From an uncultured Kineothrix sp. (GTDB lineage Bacteria > Bacillota > Clostridia > Lachnospirales > Lachnospiraceae): a DNA stretch of 39,237 nt. A program made the position numbers and the translations under genes. Below are positions 17,902 through 25,883 of the stretch, piece by piece (position 1 is the first letter of the stretch; each line of letters begins with the position of its first letter). Below the pieces are notes generated by a model. The model made no database searches. It was not told where the DNA came from and saw only the letters and a list, made by a program, of their open reading frames with translations. The stretch spans positions 1 to 39,237 of the forward strand of contig CAJUMD010000019.1 in the NCBI GenBank assembly GCA_910587275.1, given 5' to 3'.

Positions 17902-17930
17902 ATAATAGCATAGAATATTTTGTAATTCAA
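17902..17930 (-). promoter_or_regulatory. Promoter of the five-gene cassette
   Basis: TTGAAT (17925-17930), a 17-base spacer and TATTAT (17902-17907) on the minus strand lie in the 239-bp gap upstream of the cassette. The predicted leader is about 150 nt and shows no clear small ORF or hairpin. The downstream genes have gaps of at most 14 bp, so this may be the only promoter for all five. Confidence 0.6.
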
Positions 17931-17982
17931 GGCTTATCCATATGTGTATATTACGATTCCCATTTTACCCAGCACGGCACAT

Positions 17983-18954
17983 TTACCGGACATACCCCCA
18001 AAGAATCCGTTCCACCGCTCCCAAATACGTCTTTCCGAATATATTTAAATGGTTTAACAAATGGTAAAGGTTATAACAGTCACGGCGTCCCGCATATCCC
18101 TCCTGCATGGGTGCGGCTTTCCGGTAAACATCATAAAAAGCCTGTGGAAAACCGCCGAACAGTTCCGTCATGGCAATATCCGCTTCCGCATGTCCCACGG
18201 AAACCGCAGGGTCGATGAGCCACGCCCTGCCGTCCTTTCCCGTGACCACGTTTCCCGACCATAAATCCCCGTGCAGCAGCGATGGGGACTTTGGCTCCAC
18301 AAGGATATCGCCTAACCGGTCCAGCAGTTTCGCCACCTTCCTTCTCCCCTCCCGGTCAAAATAGCCGGACGCTTTCCGGAACTGCGGTTCCAGACGGCAG
18401 TCGCGGAAAAATGCAATCCAACCGTCCTTTGCGGTATTTATCTGCCTGCCCCTGCCGATATAATTATCACACACAAAGCCGTATTTCCCTCCCGCCACCA
18501 AATCCGATGCATCCGCCCCGTGCATGGCGGCCAACTGACGTGCAAAGGTCTCCCAATAGTCAGGAATCCGGCGCTCCCCCGCAATCCATTCCATAAGCAG
18601 GAACGAATATCCCGTTCCTTTCCCGTCCATCCCGCTGCAAAGAATACGCGGTGTCCCAATGGTTCCCGTTCTGGCAATGGCGGACAGCCCTACCGCTTCC
18701 GCGGCAAAAAGAGGGGCATTGCCCTTTGTATTGGCTTTCATAAACAGGTCCGTCCCATCCGTCAGCGTCAGCCCATACGCCTCGTTACTGTCTCCCCCCG
18801 CAATCCGCCTTGTCTGCGCAATTTCCACCCCGTCCCCAAACAGTGAGGACAGCGCGTCTTCCATGGAAGTAAAATAGGGAATTCCGTCATGCTGCTCCGC
18901 CGACGGATTTTTGTGGGTTCCCTGCTTGCCATGCCTGTCCATTCCATTTTCCAT
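17983..18954 (-). CDS. Fructosamine kinase family protein
   Basis: A 323-residue aminoglycoside-phosphotransferase-fold kinase of the fructosamine kinase/ketosamine-3-kinase group, which phosphorylates sugar adducts on lysine or free amines and so starts deglycation. Motifs in order: GGDSNEAY (53-60), the ATP-lysine in FMKANTKG (73), hinge LLMEWI (119-124), the family segment YGFVCDNYIGRGRQIN (158-173), catalytic HGDLWSGN with Asp230, and metal-binding IDPAVSVGH with Asp248. The first 25 residues are extra and polar. A later ATG could be used, but GGAAGGGG stands eight bases before 18954. It is 137 bp downstream of the GTPase-NYN gene. Its exact substrate cannot be told from sequence. Confidence 0.85.
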   Translation of the reverse strand: MENGMDRHGKQGTHKNPSAEQHDGIPYFTSMEDALSSLFGDGVEIAQTRRIAGGDSNEAYGLTLTDGTDLFMKANTKGNAPLFAAEAVGLSAIARTGTIGTPRILCSGMDGKGTGYSFLLMEWIAGERRIPDYWETFARQLAAMHGADASDLVAGGKYGFVCDNYIGRGRQINTAKDGWIAFFRDCRLEPQFRKASGYFDREGRRKVAKLLDRLGDILVEPKSPSLLHGDLWSGNVVTGKDGRAWLIDPAVSVGHAEADIAMTELFGGFPQAFYDVYRKAAPMQEGYAGRRDCYNLYHLLNHLNIFGKTYLGAVERILWGYVR

Positions 18955-19006
18955 CCCTTTTGCCCCTTCCTTCCCGTTTCGGGTTTCTTATTCCTGCGGG
19001 CAACGG

Positions 19007-19038
19007 GCCAAGCAGCCGCACTTGTGCGGATACTTGGC
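19007..19038 (-). repeat. Compound hairpin between GTPase and kinase genes
   Basis: GCCAAG (19007-19012) pairs with CTTGGC (19033-19038), and inside it CCGCAC (19016-19021) pairs with GTGCGG (19024-19029). No U-run follows, so it is not a classical terminator. It may be a dispersed intergenic repeat or a processing site. Confidence 0.45.
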
Positions 19039-19091
19039 GATTGCCGGTTACCGTTCTTTTCCGGTTAGCGGTTCCCCTTCCCCGCGGAAAG

Positions 19092-21872
19092 TCAAGGTTC
19101 CGTTTTCCCGTGTCTTTCTGGCACGTTTTTGCCGACTTCCCCTTTCATGCGGTCTGCCGTTTCCGCATCCAGCAGATACTGCTTTCCTTCCTTTTGCTTT
19201 TCCACATATCCCCGGTATGATTCCTCCCCTGCCCGTTTTACTTCCTCCCTAAATTCCCTTGCGGAAATCAGCGTGCATCCCTGCCCCCTTATGATAATCT
19301 GCTCCATGCCGTCCGATGTCGCCACCGTCACTTTTGCCCGCCTTCCGTTCTCGTGGGCAAATTTCTCGATGTACTGGTCCGCCGTTTCCGCTTCCTTTGT
19401 GTAGACCACATGGATGTTGTGGTAATCCAGGATTTCCGTCTCATGCCCCTGGACCCGGTAGGCGTCAAATACCACGATGAGATGAATACCGCGCACACCC
19501 TGGTAGTTGCAGAGGATGTCCATCAGCTTTCCGCGCGCCCCGTCAATATTTATGGCGGCAAGCTCCCGCAAATCTTCCCATGCATGGATGATGTTGTAAC
19601 CGTCCACAAGCAGGAATTCTTCCTGCCGCAGGAATTCTTCCTGCCGCAGAGATTTTTCCTGCCGCAAAGATTTTTCCTGTGTCTTCTGCAGTCTGCCGTA
19701 ATGATACGTCGCCGCAGACCGGTTTTCCTTTTGTCCTGCAGGATGTTTTGCCGCCTTTTTCCGGTTGGCGTGGCAGGCTTTATCCAAAATGGCGTCCACT
19801 TCCTCCGTGCCGAGCCATGCTTTCCCTTCTTCCTGCCGCCTTTTCCTGTCTGGTATTCCTGCTTTGGCTCCCTGTTTCGTTCCGTCTTCCGGCTCCGTTC
19901 CCCAGCCCGGCGCAATCCCCGGTCCGTTTGGAAAAGGGCTTTCCACATGCATGTATTCCTTTACCCGGTCCCACTCCACCACAAAACCGGCGCCATGGGC
20001 GCAGAATACCGAGCCGGAGGGGTTCTCCAAATCCCGCTCCGGCTCATATCCGGTACTTTCCACGACCTCCTGTGCATTGTGGCACGGTTCGTATCCCCGG
20101 AAAGTACAGGAGAGTTTCCCCACTCCTCTTGTATAGGCGGCAAGCTCTTTTTGGTAATCCAGCATGGCAACCGCCGGCACTTTCCCGCACAGTACCGTCA
20201 TACCGTTTTCCGCCGCAGGCAGCCCGAAAACGGCGGAACGCTTTTCCATGTCCGTCATGGCGCGTCCTGTCATTCCTTCCGGCACTTCCAGCCGGAAATC
20301 ATAATAAGGCTCCAGCAGCACGGACTGCGCTTCCATTAATCCCTGCCGCAGCGCCCGGTAAGTTGCCTGTCTGAAATCCCCGCCTTCCGTATGCTTTTGG
20401 TGGGCACGCCCTGCCACCAGCGTAATCCGCATATCCGTGATGGGTGCTCCCGTTAATACCCCCTTATGCTCCTTTTCCTCCAAATGGGTCAGCACCAGCC
20501 GCTGCCAGTTCCGGTCCAGTTCATCCTCGCTGCAGTCTGCGGCAAATTTTAACCCGCATCCCGGTTCCGCCGCTTCCAGCAGCAGGTGCACTTCCGCATA
20601 ATGGCGCAAAGGCTCAAAATGTCCCACGCCCTCCACGCTTCCGGCAATGGTTTCCTTATAGACGATATTGCCGGTCCCGAATCCAACCATTATCCCGAAC
20701 CGCTCCTGAATCATACTCCCAAGTACCTCGGTCTGCACTTCCCCCATGATTTTTGCCTGTATTTCTTTTCGTTCCTCGTCCCATACGATATGCAAAAGGG
20801 GCTCCTCCTCCTCAAGCTGCCGCAGTTTCGGCAAAAACAAGGACGCGTCAAGCCCCTCCGGCAAAATCATCCGGTAGGTCATCACCGGCTCCAAGACCGG
20901 AAGGAAACCTTCTTTTTCCGCGCCCAGCCCTTCCCCCGCATAGGTCTTCGACAGACCGAGCACCGCACAGACATCCCCTGCGGACACTTCCTCTGCGGCA
21001 TTGTATTTTTCCCCGGAATAAATGCGGATCTGATGGATTTTTTCCTCCCATTCTTCCGTTCCGGTCCTGCCCCGTAACGCCGCTTTCGTCCGCAGCGTCC
21101 CGCCCGTTACTTTTAAAAAAGTCAGACGGTTTCCCTGGGCATCCCTGCCGATTTTAAACACTTTCGCGGCAAATTCCTCCCCGTAAACCGGAACCTGTAC
21201 AAAACGGCAAAGCCCCTGCAGAAACTCCCCAACGCCCTCGTTTTTTAACGCGGAACCGAAAAAGCAGGGGAAAATCTTCCGTCTGCGGACCAGCCTTTGG
21301 ATTTCCTCCTCCCCTACCGAACCGTTTTCCAGGAAAATCTCCAGCGTCCGTTCATCCGCCACCGCCACGTTTTCATAAAATTCTTCCGTGTCGGTATGGG
21401 TAAAATCCGTACACTCCCCGTGGAGCCGCTGCTTAAGCTGCTGAAGCAGCATTTCTTTCCCCGCCTTAAGCTGGTCCATTTTATTGATGAACAGGAAAAC
21501 GGGAACGCCGTATTCCGCCAGCAGCCGCCAAAGCGTCCGGGTATGCCCCTGTATGCCGTCCGCGCCGTTTATCACCAGTACGGCATAATCGAGCACCTGC
21601 AATGTCCGTTCCATCTCTGCGGAAAAATCCACATGCCCCGGCGTATCCAAGAGCGTTACCTGAATATCCCCCAGTCGGAACAACGCCTGCTTGGAAAAAA
21701 TCGTAATTCCCCTGTCGCGCTCCAGCGCATAAGTATCCAAAAAAGCGTCTTTGTTGTCCACTCTTCCCATCTTACGGATACTTCCCCCATGATAGAGCAC
21801 CGCTTCCGAAAGGGTGGTTTTGCCCGCATCCACATGCGCCAAGATTCCTATGACCAGCTTTTTCATCGCCAT
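19092..21872 (-). CDS. TetM/EF-G-like GTPase fused to a NYN (YacP/Rae1-like) domain
   Basis: A 926-residue fusion. Residues 1 to about 650 are a translation-factor GTPase of the TetM/TetO/EF-G type: G1 AHVDAGKTT (12-20), switch I RGITI (54-58), G3 DTPGH (76-80), G4 NKMD (130-133), then EF-G-like domains II to V. Residues 650-750 are a charged linker ending in short tandem repeats (SLRQEK, SLRQEE, FLRQEE). Residues 753-890 form a NYN/PIN-like domain starting LLVDGYNII (Asp757), with further acidic residues in VVFDAY (Asp803), TADQYIE and TSDGMEQ (Asp854). This matches YacP-type proteins, of which B. subtilis Rae1 is a ribosome A-site mRNA nuclease. A role on the ribosome is thus likely for both halves. 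It should not be called a tetracycline resistance gene on this evidence. The start abuts the upstream stop (TAGATG), with GGAG six bases upstream. Confidence 0.88.
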   Translation of the reverse strand: MAMKKLVIGILAHVDAGKTTLSEAVLYHGGSIRKMGRVDNKDAFLDTYALERDRGITIFSKQALFRLGDIQVTLLDTPGHVDFSAEMERTLQVLDYAVLVINGADGIQGHTRTLWRLLAEYGVPVFLFINKMDQLKAGKEMLLQQLKQRLHGECTDFTHTDTEEFYENVAVADERTLEIFLENGSVGEEEIQRLVRRRKIFPCFFGSALKNEGVGEFLQGLCRFVQVPVYGEEFAAKVFKIGRDAQGNRLTFLKVTGGTLRTKAALRGRTGTEEWEEKIHQIRIYSGEKYNAAEEVSAGDVCAVLGLSKTYAGEGLGAEKEGFLPVLEPVMTYRMILPEGLDASLFLPKLRQLEEEEPLLHIVWDEERKEIQAKIMGEVQTEVLGSMIQERFGIMVGFGTGNIVYKETIAGSVEGVGHFEPLRHYAEVHLLLEAAEPGCGLKFAADCSEDELDRNWQRLVLTHLEEKEHKGVLTGAPITDMRITLVAGRAHQKHTEGGDFRQATYRALRQGLMEAQSVLLEPYYDFRLEVPEGMTGRAMTDMEKRSAVFGLPAAENGMTVLCGKVPAVAMLDYQKELAAYTRGVGKLSCTFRGYEPCHNAQEVVESTGYEPERDLENPSGSVFCAHGAGFVVEWDRVKEYMHVESPFPNGPGIAPGWGTEPEDGTKQGAKAGIPDRKRRQEEGKAWLGTEEVDAILDKACHANRKKAAKHPAGQKENRSAATYHYGRLQKTQEKSLRQEKSLRQEEFLRQEEFLLVDGYNIIHAWEDLRELAAINIDGARGKLMDILCNYQGVRGIHLIVVFDAYRVQGHETEILDYHNIHVVYTKEAETADQYIEKFAHENGRRAKVTVATSDGMEQIIIRGQGCTLISAREFREEVKRAGEESYRGYVEKQKEGKQYLLDAETADRMKGEVGKNVPERHGKTEP
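19614..19672 (-). repeat. 18-bp tandem repeats in the linker of the GTPase-NYN gene
   Basis: About three copies of an 18-bp unit encode (S/F)LRQE(K/E) immediately before the NYN domain. Two copies are nearly identical at the DNA level. The unit keeps the frame, so copy-number change would lengthen or shorten the linker only. Confidence 0.75.
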
Positions 21873-22769
21873 CTACAACTCCAATCCGCCAAAAAAATCC
21901 TCCCCCGCACGTTCCCCGTCCAGGCATTCCAAAAGATACCGCATCATTTCCGGATTCGTCCCGCCAAGCCCCTCCATCAGAAGCCGGATTTCCTCCCAAT
22001 CCAAACACCCGCTTTCCTTAAGAATCTTAAGGTAAACGACCTGGCGGCAGTATTCCCAATCCCTGTCGCAAACCACGTCGGTCAGCAGCCCGCCCTTCCC
22101 CGCCGGCACGTCCCGTTCGCGCATTTGCCCCGCCAGGTATCCCCGCAGTCTCTCCTCCATGGTTTCGTCCAGGTAATCCGGATAACGGAGCCGCTGCAGT
22201 GCCAGTCTTATCTTATCCTTCCGCTTTCCCTCCACGTATTTCGGGATCTGCTCGTCCATATCCTCCACATGGAACCACCCGATGAAAACCGGCTCAAAAC
22301 CTTCCTCATCGGGTGCCTCCAAATAATCCGCCAACGCCCTGTCGTACTGTCCCATCCATTCCCCGTGGGTCCGTTCATCCCCTGCAAACTCCGGCCGGAG
22401 TAAGGCGTCCTTTTCCATTACCGTTACCGCGGATGCCAGGAAATACGGCAGTCCCTGATTCTTTGCCGTACATCCCCTCACCGTTATTTTCCTTAACCGC
22501 CTGCAGTCCAAAAATACTTTCTTCCCGCATTCCATACCGGAAAAGGGAAGTACCAGTTCTTCCAGATTCTGCATATGGGCAAACGCCCAATCACCAATCC
22601 GTACCACGCCATCCGGTATTTCCAGCTTCCGCAGGGTTTTGCAGCTTAAAAATGCCTTCGGCGCAATTCCCGTTACCGCTGCGCCGTCTTCTTCCTTCGG
22701 TACGGCAAAAGAGAAGAAACGGCCGCTGCCCACATACCGTACAAACCAATGTCCTTCTCCATGCATCAT
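21873..22769 (-). CDS. BspA-like leucine-rich repeat protein
   Basis: A 298-residue protein with no signal peptide. Residues about 25-115 contain LRR_5/BspA-type repeats: VTGIAPKAFLSCKTLRKLEIPDG, VRIGDWAFAHMQNLEELVLP, then KVFLDCRRLRKITV. The rest (about 130-298) is helical and acidic and is not recognised. LRR_5 proteins of gut Firmicutes mediate protein contacts, either on the surface or in the cytoplasm. The missing signal here suggests the cytoplasm. Its stop touches the start of the GTPase-NYN gene, so the two are translated together and may work together. Its start is a double ATG with GGTAAGACAGG before it. Confidence 0.75.
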   Translation of the reverse strand: MMHGEGHWFVRYVGSGRFFSFAVPKEEDGAAVTGIAPKAFLSCKTLRKLEIPDGVVRIGDWAFAHMQNLEELVLPFSGMECGKKVFLDCRRLRKITVRGCTAKNQGLPYFLASAVTVMEKDALLRPEFAGDERTHGEWMGQYDRALADYLEAPDEEGFEPVFIGWFHVEDMDEQIPKYVEGKRKDKIRLALQRLRYPDYLDETMEERLRGYLAGQMRERDVPAGKGGLLTDVVCDRDWEYCRQVVYLKILKESGCLDWEEIRLLMEGLGGTNPEMMRYLLECLDGERAGEDFFGGLEL

Positions 22770-22852
22770 CCTGTCTTACCTTTTCCCATTGTCATTCCCA
22801 TCTTCCTTTTTCCGACGGCTTCCGTCCCCTGCCTGTTTTCGCCATGGTCCTG

Positions 22853-24499
22853 TTATCCCGTCTGCTGCTTTAACGCTTCCTGTTTCATCATGAATTTCTC
22901 ATGGTACATCATCTTGTCCGCACGCCGCAGCGTATCTCCCAAATCGTAATCAATCCGTTTGTCATACAACTCATAGCCGCAGGCAATCCGTATGGGGAAT
23001 TCCTCCGGCTCCTTCCGGTTGATTTTTTCCACGCTGTCTTTCAGGCGCTGCACCTGCTTCTTGCAGTCGCTGATCGTAACGCCTTTTAACAGTACGCAGA
23101 ATTCATCCCCGCCCATGCGGTAACATTTCCCCAATTCCCCAAACGTCTCCTGAATCTTTTTCGCGCTGGTGACAATATACCGGTCGCCCTTCTCATGTCC
23201 GCGGGTATCGTTGCATTTTTTCAGGTCGTTCAAGTCAAACATCACCACAATGTACTGCTCCGGCTCAAAATCCTCCGCTCCCGTATCCGCCGCATAAGCG
23301 GTCCGGTTATACAGCCCGGTCAACTGGTCATGGTACGCCATCTGTTCATAATGCCTTGCCTGCATCCCGATACTGATTAACTTCCTCATGTCCTGCACGG
23401 AACGGATGCCGAGCACTACAATGTAAATCAAAAAACCCAACATCCCCAGTACCATCATGGAAGCCCCGTTGGACAGGTAATAAATCGCCACATCTATGAT
23501 ATATCCCACCATACAGAAAGCCAGGCAGACCACCAGTACCTTTATCCTGCTGTTCCATCCTACTTTCCGCAGTTCATATACAAGCATTGAAATCATAATG
23601 ACAATCAGGCTTATCATCACCGCATGATTCATCCATACCGCCTGACGCAAATCCGCAATGCCAAACATCTGCATTACCACCGAAAGCAGAATGACCGCAA
23701 TGCTCGCCACACAGGGAATATCCCAAATCTTACTGTCCCTCGTGGAAAACAATTCCCGCACATACAATACAAAAGGCACCACTGCCAAAAGCAGCATGAC
23801 AAACGGCATGTAGGCAAGGGATAAGGAAAACGGGAACACCAGCACCATCGCTTCCATGTCCGACAGTTTCCAAAGCCCGATAATCAGAGAAAAAATCCCA
23901 AGCAAAAGCAGGCTCTTATCCACATCTTTCTTTTGGTAATTATATAGGGTAAATACAATAAACCCGATTCCAATCATCATGGCAACCGCACTCAGCAGGA
24001 AAGGAACCGTGCTGCGCATCAGCAGTTTCCCCCATATGTCGATACGGGAACCGAAATAAAATTCCGGGACGATGTCCACCGTATTTTCGTATGCGGGAAT
24101 CAGCGTAACCTTGATTTCCTTTCCGATATCCGACCGGTAAACCGGAATCCAGTTCCAGTTACTGCCCGGCGTCTTTCCAAAAGGATTCAGGGTCGACGGG
24201 CATAGACGGTATACCAATTCCCCGTCCACGGATATTTCCACTTTCTGGTGGAGCGTATAAAACACCAGGCTTGCGCCTTCGGGAGGCATTTCCGTAATCC
24301 GAATTACATATTCATTCCGGATGCCGGCAGGGGCATTCTTATCTGCCACCCTTTCCGTTTCGTATTCCGTCAGACAGCGGTAACCGCCCTTCTCCCTTTT
24401 TTCCATCACTTCGTTTCCGCACACAGCCGATATATACAGAAAAAGAAGTACGACACATGCCGCGCATACGGCATAAAGTTTTGGTATCATTTTCTTCAT
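22853..24499 (-). CDS. Membrane-bound diguanylate cyclase
   Basis: A 548-residue sensor cyclase. An N-terminal hydrophobic helix (about 8-26) leads to an extracytoplasmic domain (30-160) with a jelly-roll-like look (VEISVDGELVYR), as in 7TMR-DISM receptors. About seven membrane helices follow (165-366), then a GGDEF domain: AYHDQLTGLYNR (388-399), FDLNDLKKCND (421-431) and the intact active-site loop GGDEF at 463-467. No RxxD inhibitory site precedes the loop, so product inhibition through the primary I-site is not expected. It would make cyclic di-GMP from two GTP in response to an external ligand, unknown here. A promoter lies at 24542-24570, and the gene is divergent from the sugar kinase. 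Confidence 0.92.
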   Translation of the reverse strand: MKKMIPKLYAVCAACVVLLFLYISAVCGNEVMEKREKGGYRCLTEYETERVADKNAPAGIRNEYVIRITEMPPEGASLVFYTLHQKVEISVDGELVYRLCPSTLNPFGKTPGSNWNWIPVYRSDIGKEIKVTLIPAYENTVDIVPEFYFGSRIDIWGKLLMRSTVPFLLSAVAMMIGIGFIVFTLYNYQKKDVDKSLLLLGIFSLIIGLWKLSDMEAMVLVFPFSLSLAYMPFVMLLLAVVPFVLYVRELFSTRDSKIWDIPCVASIAVILLSVVMQMFGIADLRQAVWMNHAVMISLIVIMISMLVYELRKVGWNSRIKVLVVCLAFCMVGYIIDVAIYYLSNGASMMVLGMLGFLIYIVVLGIRSVQDMRKLISIGMQARHYEQMAYHDQLTGLYNRTAYAADTGAEDFEPEQYIVVMFDLNDLKKCNDTRGHEKGDRYIVTSAKKIQETFGELGKCYRMGGDEFCVLLKGVTISDCKKQVQRLKDSVEKINRKEPEEFPIRIACGYELYDKRIDYDLGDTLRRADKMMYHEKFMMKQEALKQQTG

Positions 24500-24541
24500 T
24501 TTTCCTTATTTTTACTCCTCTTTTTATAAAATACCATTTTT

Positions 24542-24570
24542 ATTATACTGCTTTTCCCTCTTTTTTACAA
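24542..24570 (-). promoter_or_regulatory. Promoter of the diguanylate cyclase gene
   Basis: TTGTAA (24565-24570), a 17-base spacer and a perfect TATAAT (24542-24547) on the minus strand lie about 45 bases upstream of the cyclase start. Confidence 0.7.
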
Positions 24571-24587
24571 TTAGGGATTTTTTTCAT

Positions 24588-24606
24588 CCGGAACTTTTTG
24601 TTCCGG
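24588..24606. promoter_or_regulatory. Perfect inverted repeat between divergent promoters
   Basis: CCGGAAC and GTTCCGG flank TTTTT and form a perfect 7-bp dyad. It lies between the -35 boxes of the cyclase promoter and the sugar kinase promoter, about 12-18 bp from each. The placement suits an operator for a dimeric regulator that controls both genes. Confidence 0.5.
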
Positions 24607-24617
24607 CAGCGCCATCC

Positions 24618-24646
24618 TTGTTTTTCCAATATGCTTTTGTTATAAT
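24618..24646 (+). promoter_or_regulatory. Promoter of the sugar kinase gene
   Basis: TTGTTT (24618-24623), a 17-base spacer and TATAAT (24641-24646) lie 58 bases upstream of the kinase start codon. Confidence 0.7.
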
Positions 24647-24704
24647 AAAACCATCAGATTCACGAACCCGTAAATATGCAAAAACAAATAAGGAGACTCA
24701 CCCT

Positions 24705-25793
24705 ATGGAACATTTCAATCCCTTATTACAAAACAACAAAAGCCCCCAGAAATTCATCACCATCGGCGAAATCATGCTCCGGCTGACGCCGCCCAATTAT
24801 GCGAAAATCCGCATGGCGAACAATTTCGAGGCAAGTTACGGAGGGAGCGAGGCAAACATTGCGCTGGCATTGGCGAACCTGGGCGTTGACAGCACGTTTT
24901 TCAGTGTGGTTCCCAATAACAGCCTGGGCAAAAGCGCCATCCGTATGCTGCGGAGCAATGACGTACACTGCACGCCCGTTATCCTCAGTACGCCGGAAGA
25001 AACGCCGACCCACCGTCTCGGCACCTACTATTTGGAAACCGGGTACGGCATCCGTGCCAGCAAAGTGACTTACGACCGCAAAAACAGCGCCATCACGGAA
25101 TATGATTTTGACAAAGTGGATATCTACGCCCTGTTGGAAGGCTTTGACTGGCTCCACTTAAGCGGTATCACGCCGGCGCTTTCCCCCAACTGCCAGAAGC
25201 TCATCATGGACTGCCTAAAGGCGGCAAACGAAAAGGGGCTGACCGTAAGTTTTGACGGAAATTTCCGCAGCGCCCTTTGGAGCTGGGAAGAAGCAAGGGA
25301 CTTTTGTACCCAATGCCTGCCGTATGTGGACGTACTGCTGGGCATCGAGCCTTACCACCTTTGGAAAGACGAAGCGGACCATGGCAAAGGCGACTTCAAG
25401 GACGGCGTCCCGCTGCAGCCCACCTACGAACAGCAGGATGAAATATTCCACCGCTTCGTGGACCGCTACCCTAACCTCAAATGCATCGCCCGCCATGTCC
25501 GTTACGCACACAGCGGAAGCGAAAACAGCCTGAAAGCATTCATGTGGTACGAGGGACATACATTTGAAAGCCGGCTTTTTACCTTTAACATCCTCGACCG
25601 TGTGGGCGGCGGAGACGCTTTCGCCAGCGGCCTGATTTACGCCATCATGCATAATTACCGCGCCATGGATATGGTAAACTTCGCGGTGGCAAGCAGCGTC
25701 ATCAAACATACCATCCACGGAGACGCCAATATCACCGACGATGCCCAAAGCATCCGCAACCTGATGAACATGAATTACGACATCAAACGATAA
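24705..25793 (+). CDS. PfkB family sugar kinase (2-keto-3-deoxygluconate kinase-like)
   Basis: A 362-residue ribokinase-fold kinase. The N-terminus GEIMLRLTPP (21-30) and the substrate-side GGSEANIALALANLG (46-60) are typical of the KdgK-like branch. The PfkB signature DRVGGGDAFASG places the catalytic base at Asp304. Family members phosphorylate sugars such as 2-keto-3-deoxygluconate for entry into glycolysis, but the substrate is inferred from family feel only. AAGGAG nine bases before ATG fixes the start and excludes upstream in-frame codons. It is monocistronic, with its own promoter and a strong terminator, and divergent from the diguanylate cyclase with a shared putative operator. Confidence 0.85.
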   Translation: MEHFNPLLQNNKSPQKFITIGEIMLRLTPPNYAKIRMANNFEASYGGSEANIALALANLGVDSTFFSVVPNNSLGKSAIRMLRSNDVHCTPVILSTPEETPTHRLGTYYLETGYGIRASKVTYDRKNSAITEYDFDKVDIYALLEGFDWLHLSGITPALSPNCQKLIMDCLKAANEKGLTVSFDGNFRSALWSWEEARDFCTQCLPYVDVLLGIEPYHLWKDEADHGKGDFKDGVPLQPTYEQQDEIFHRFVDRYPNLKCIARHVRYAHSGSENSLKAFMWYEGHTFESRLFTFNILDRVGGGDAFASGLIYAIMHNYRAMDMVNFAVASSVIKHTIHGDANITDDAQSIRNLMNMNYDIKR

Positions 25794-25817
25794 GGGGAAA
25801 CAGAGAAAGGATGAAAT

Positions 25818-25877
25818 AAAAAATAAAGAATCCCATATGCCGCGTCTTCCGCCTGTATACGGGATTTTTTATTTTTT
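25818..25877. terminator. Bidirectional intrinsic terminator
   Basis: Bases 25818-25834 (A-rich, ending AATCCC) pair with 25861-25877 (GGGATT, then T-rich) with a single mismatch. The arms supply a U-run in both directions. It separates the sugar kinase (plus) from the convergent hybrid kinase gene (minus, ending 25884). Confidence 0.85.
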
Positions 25878-25883
25878 CCTTTT

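Noticed and set aside
19353..20339. Plus-strand frame of 328 codons opposite the GTPase-NYN gene
   Set aside because: Antisense shadow. No motifs, and the minus-strand frame contains all GTPase and NYN signatures.
19092..21872. Tetracycline resistance gene (tetM/tetO type)
   Set aside because: The GTPase is related, but it carries a NYN fusion and lies in a chromosomal operon with an LRR protein. Nothing seen supports resistance specifically.
21297..22403. Plus-strand frame of 368 codons spanning the GTPase and LRR genes
   Set aside because: Crosses two real genes on the opposite strand, and its low-quality His/Pro/Arg-rich composition shows no domain.
22814..22826. Short GACGG/CCGTC hairpin between cyclase and LRR genes
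   Set aside because: Only 5 bp of stem and no U-run, so too weak to call a terminator.
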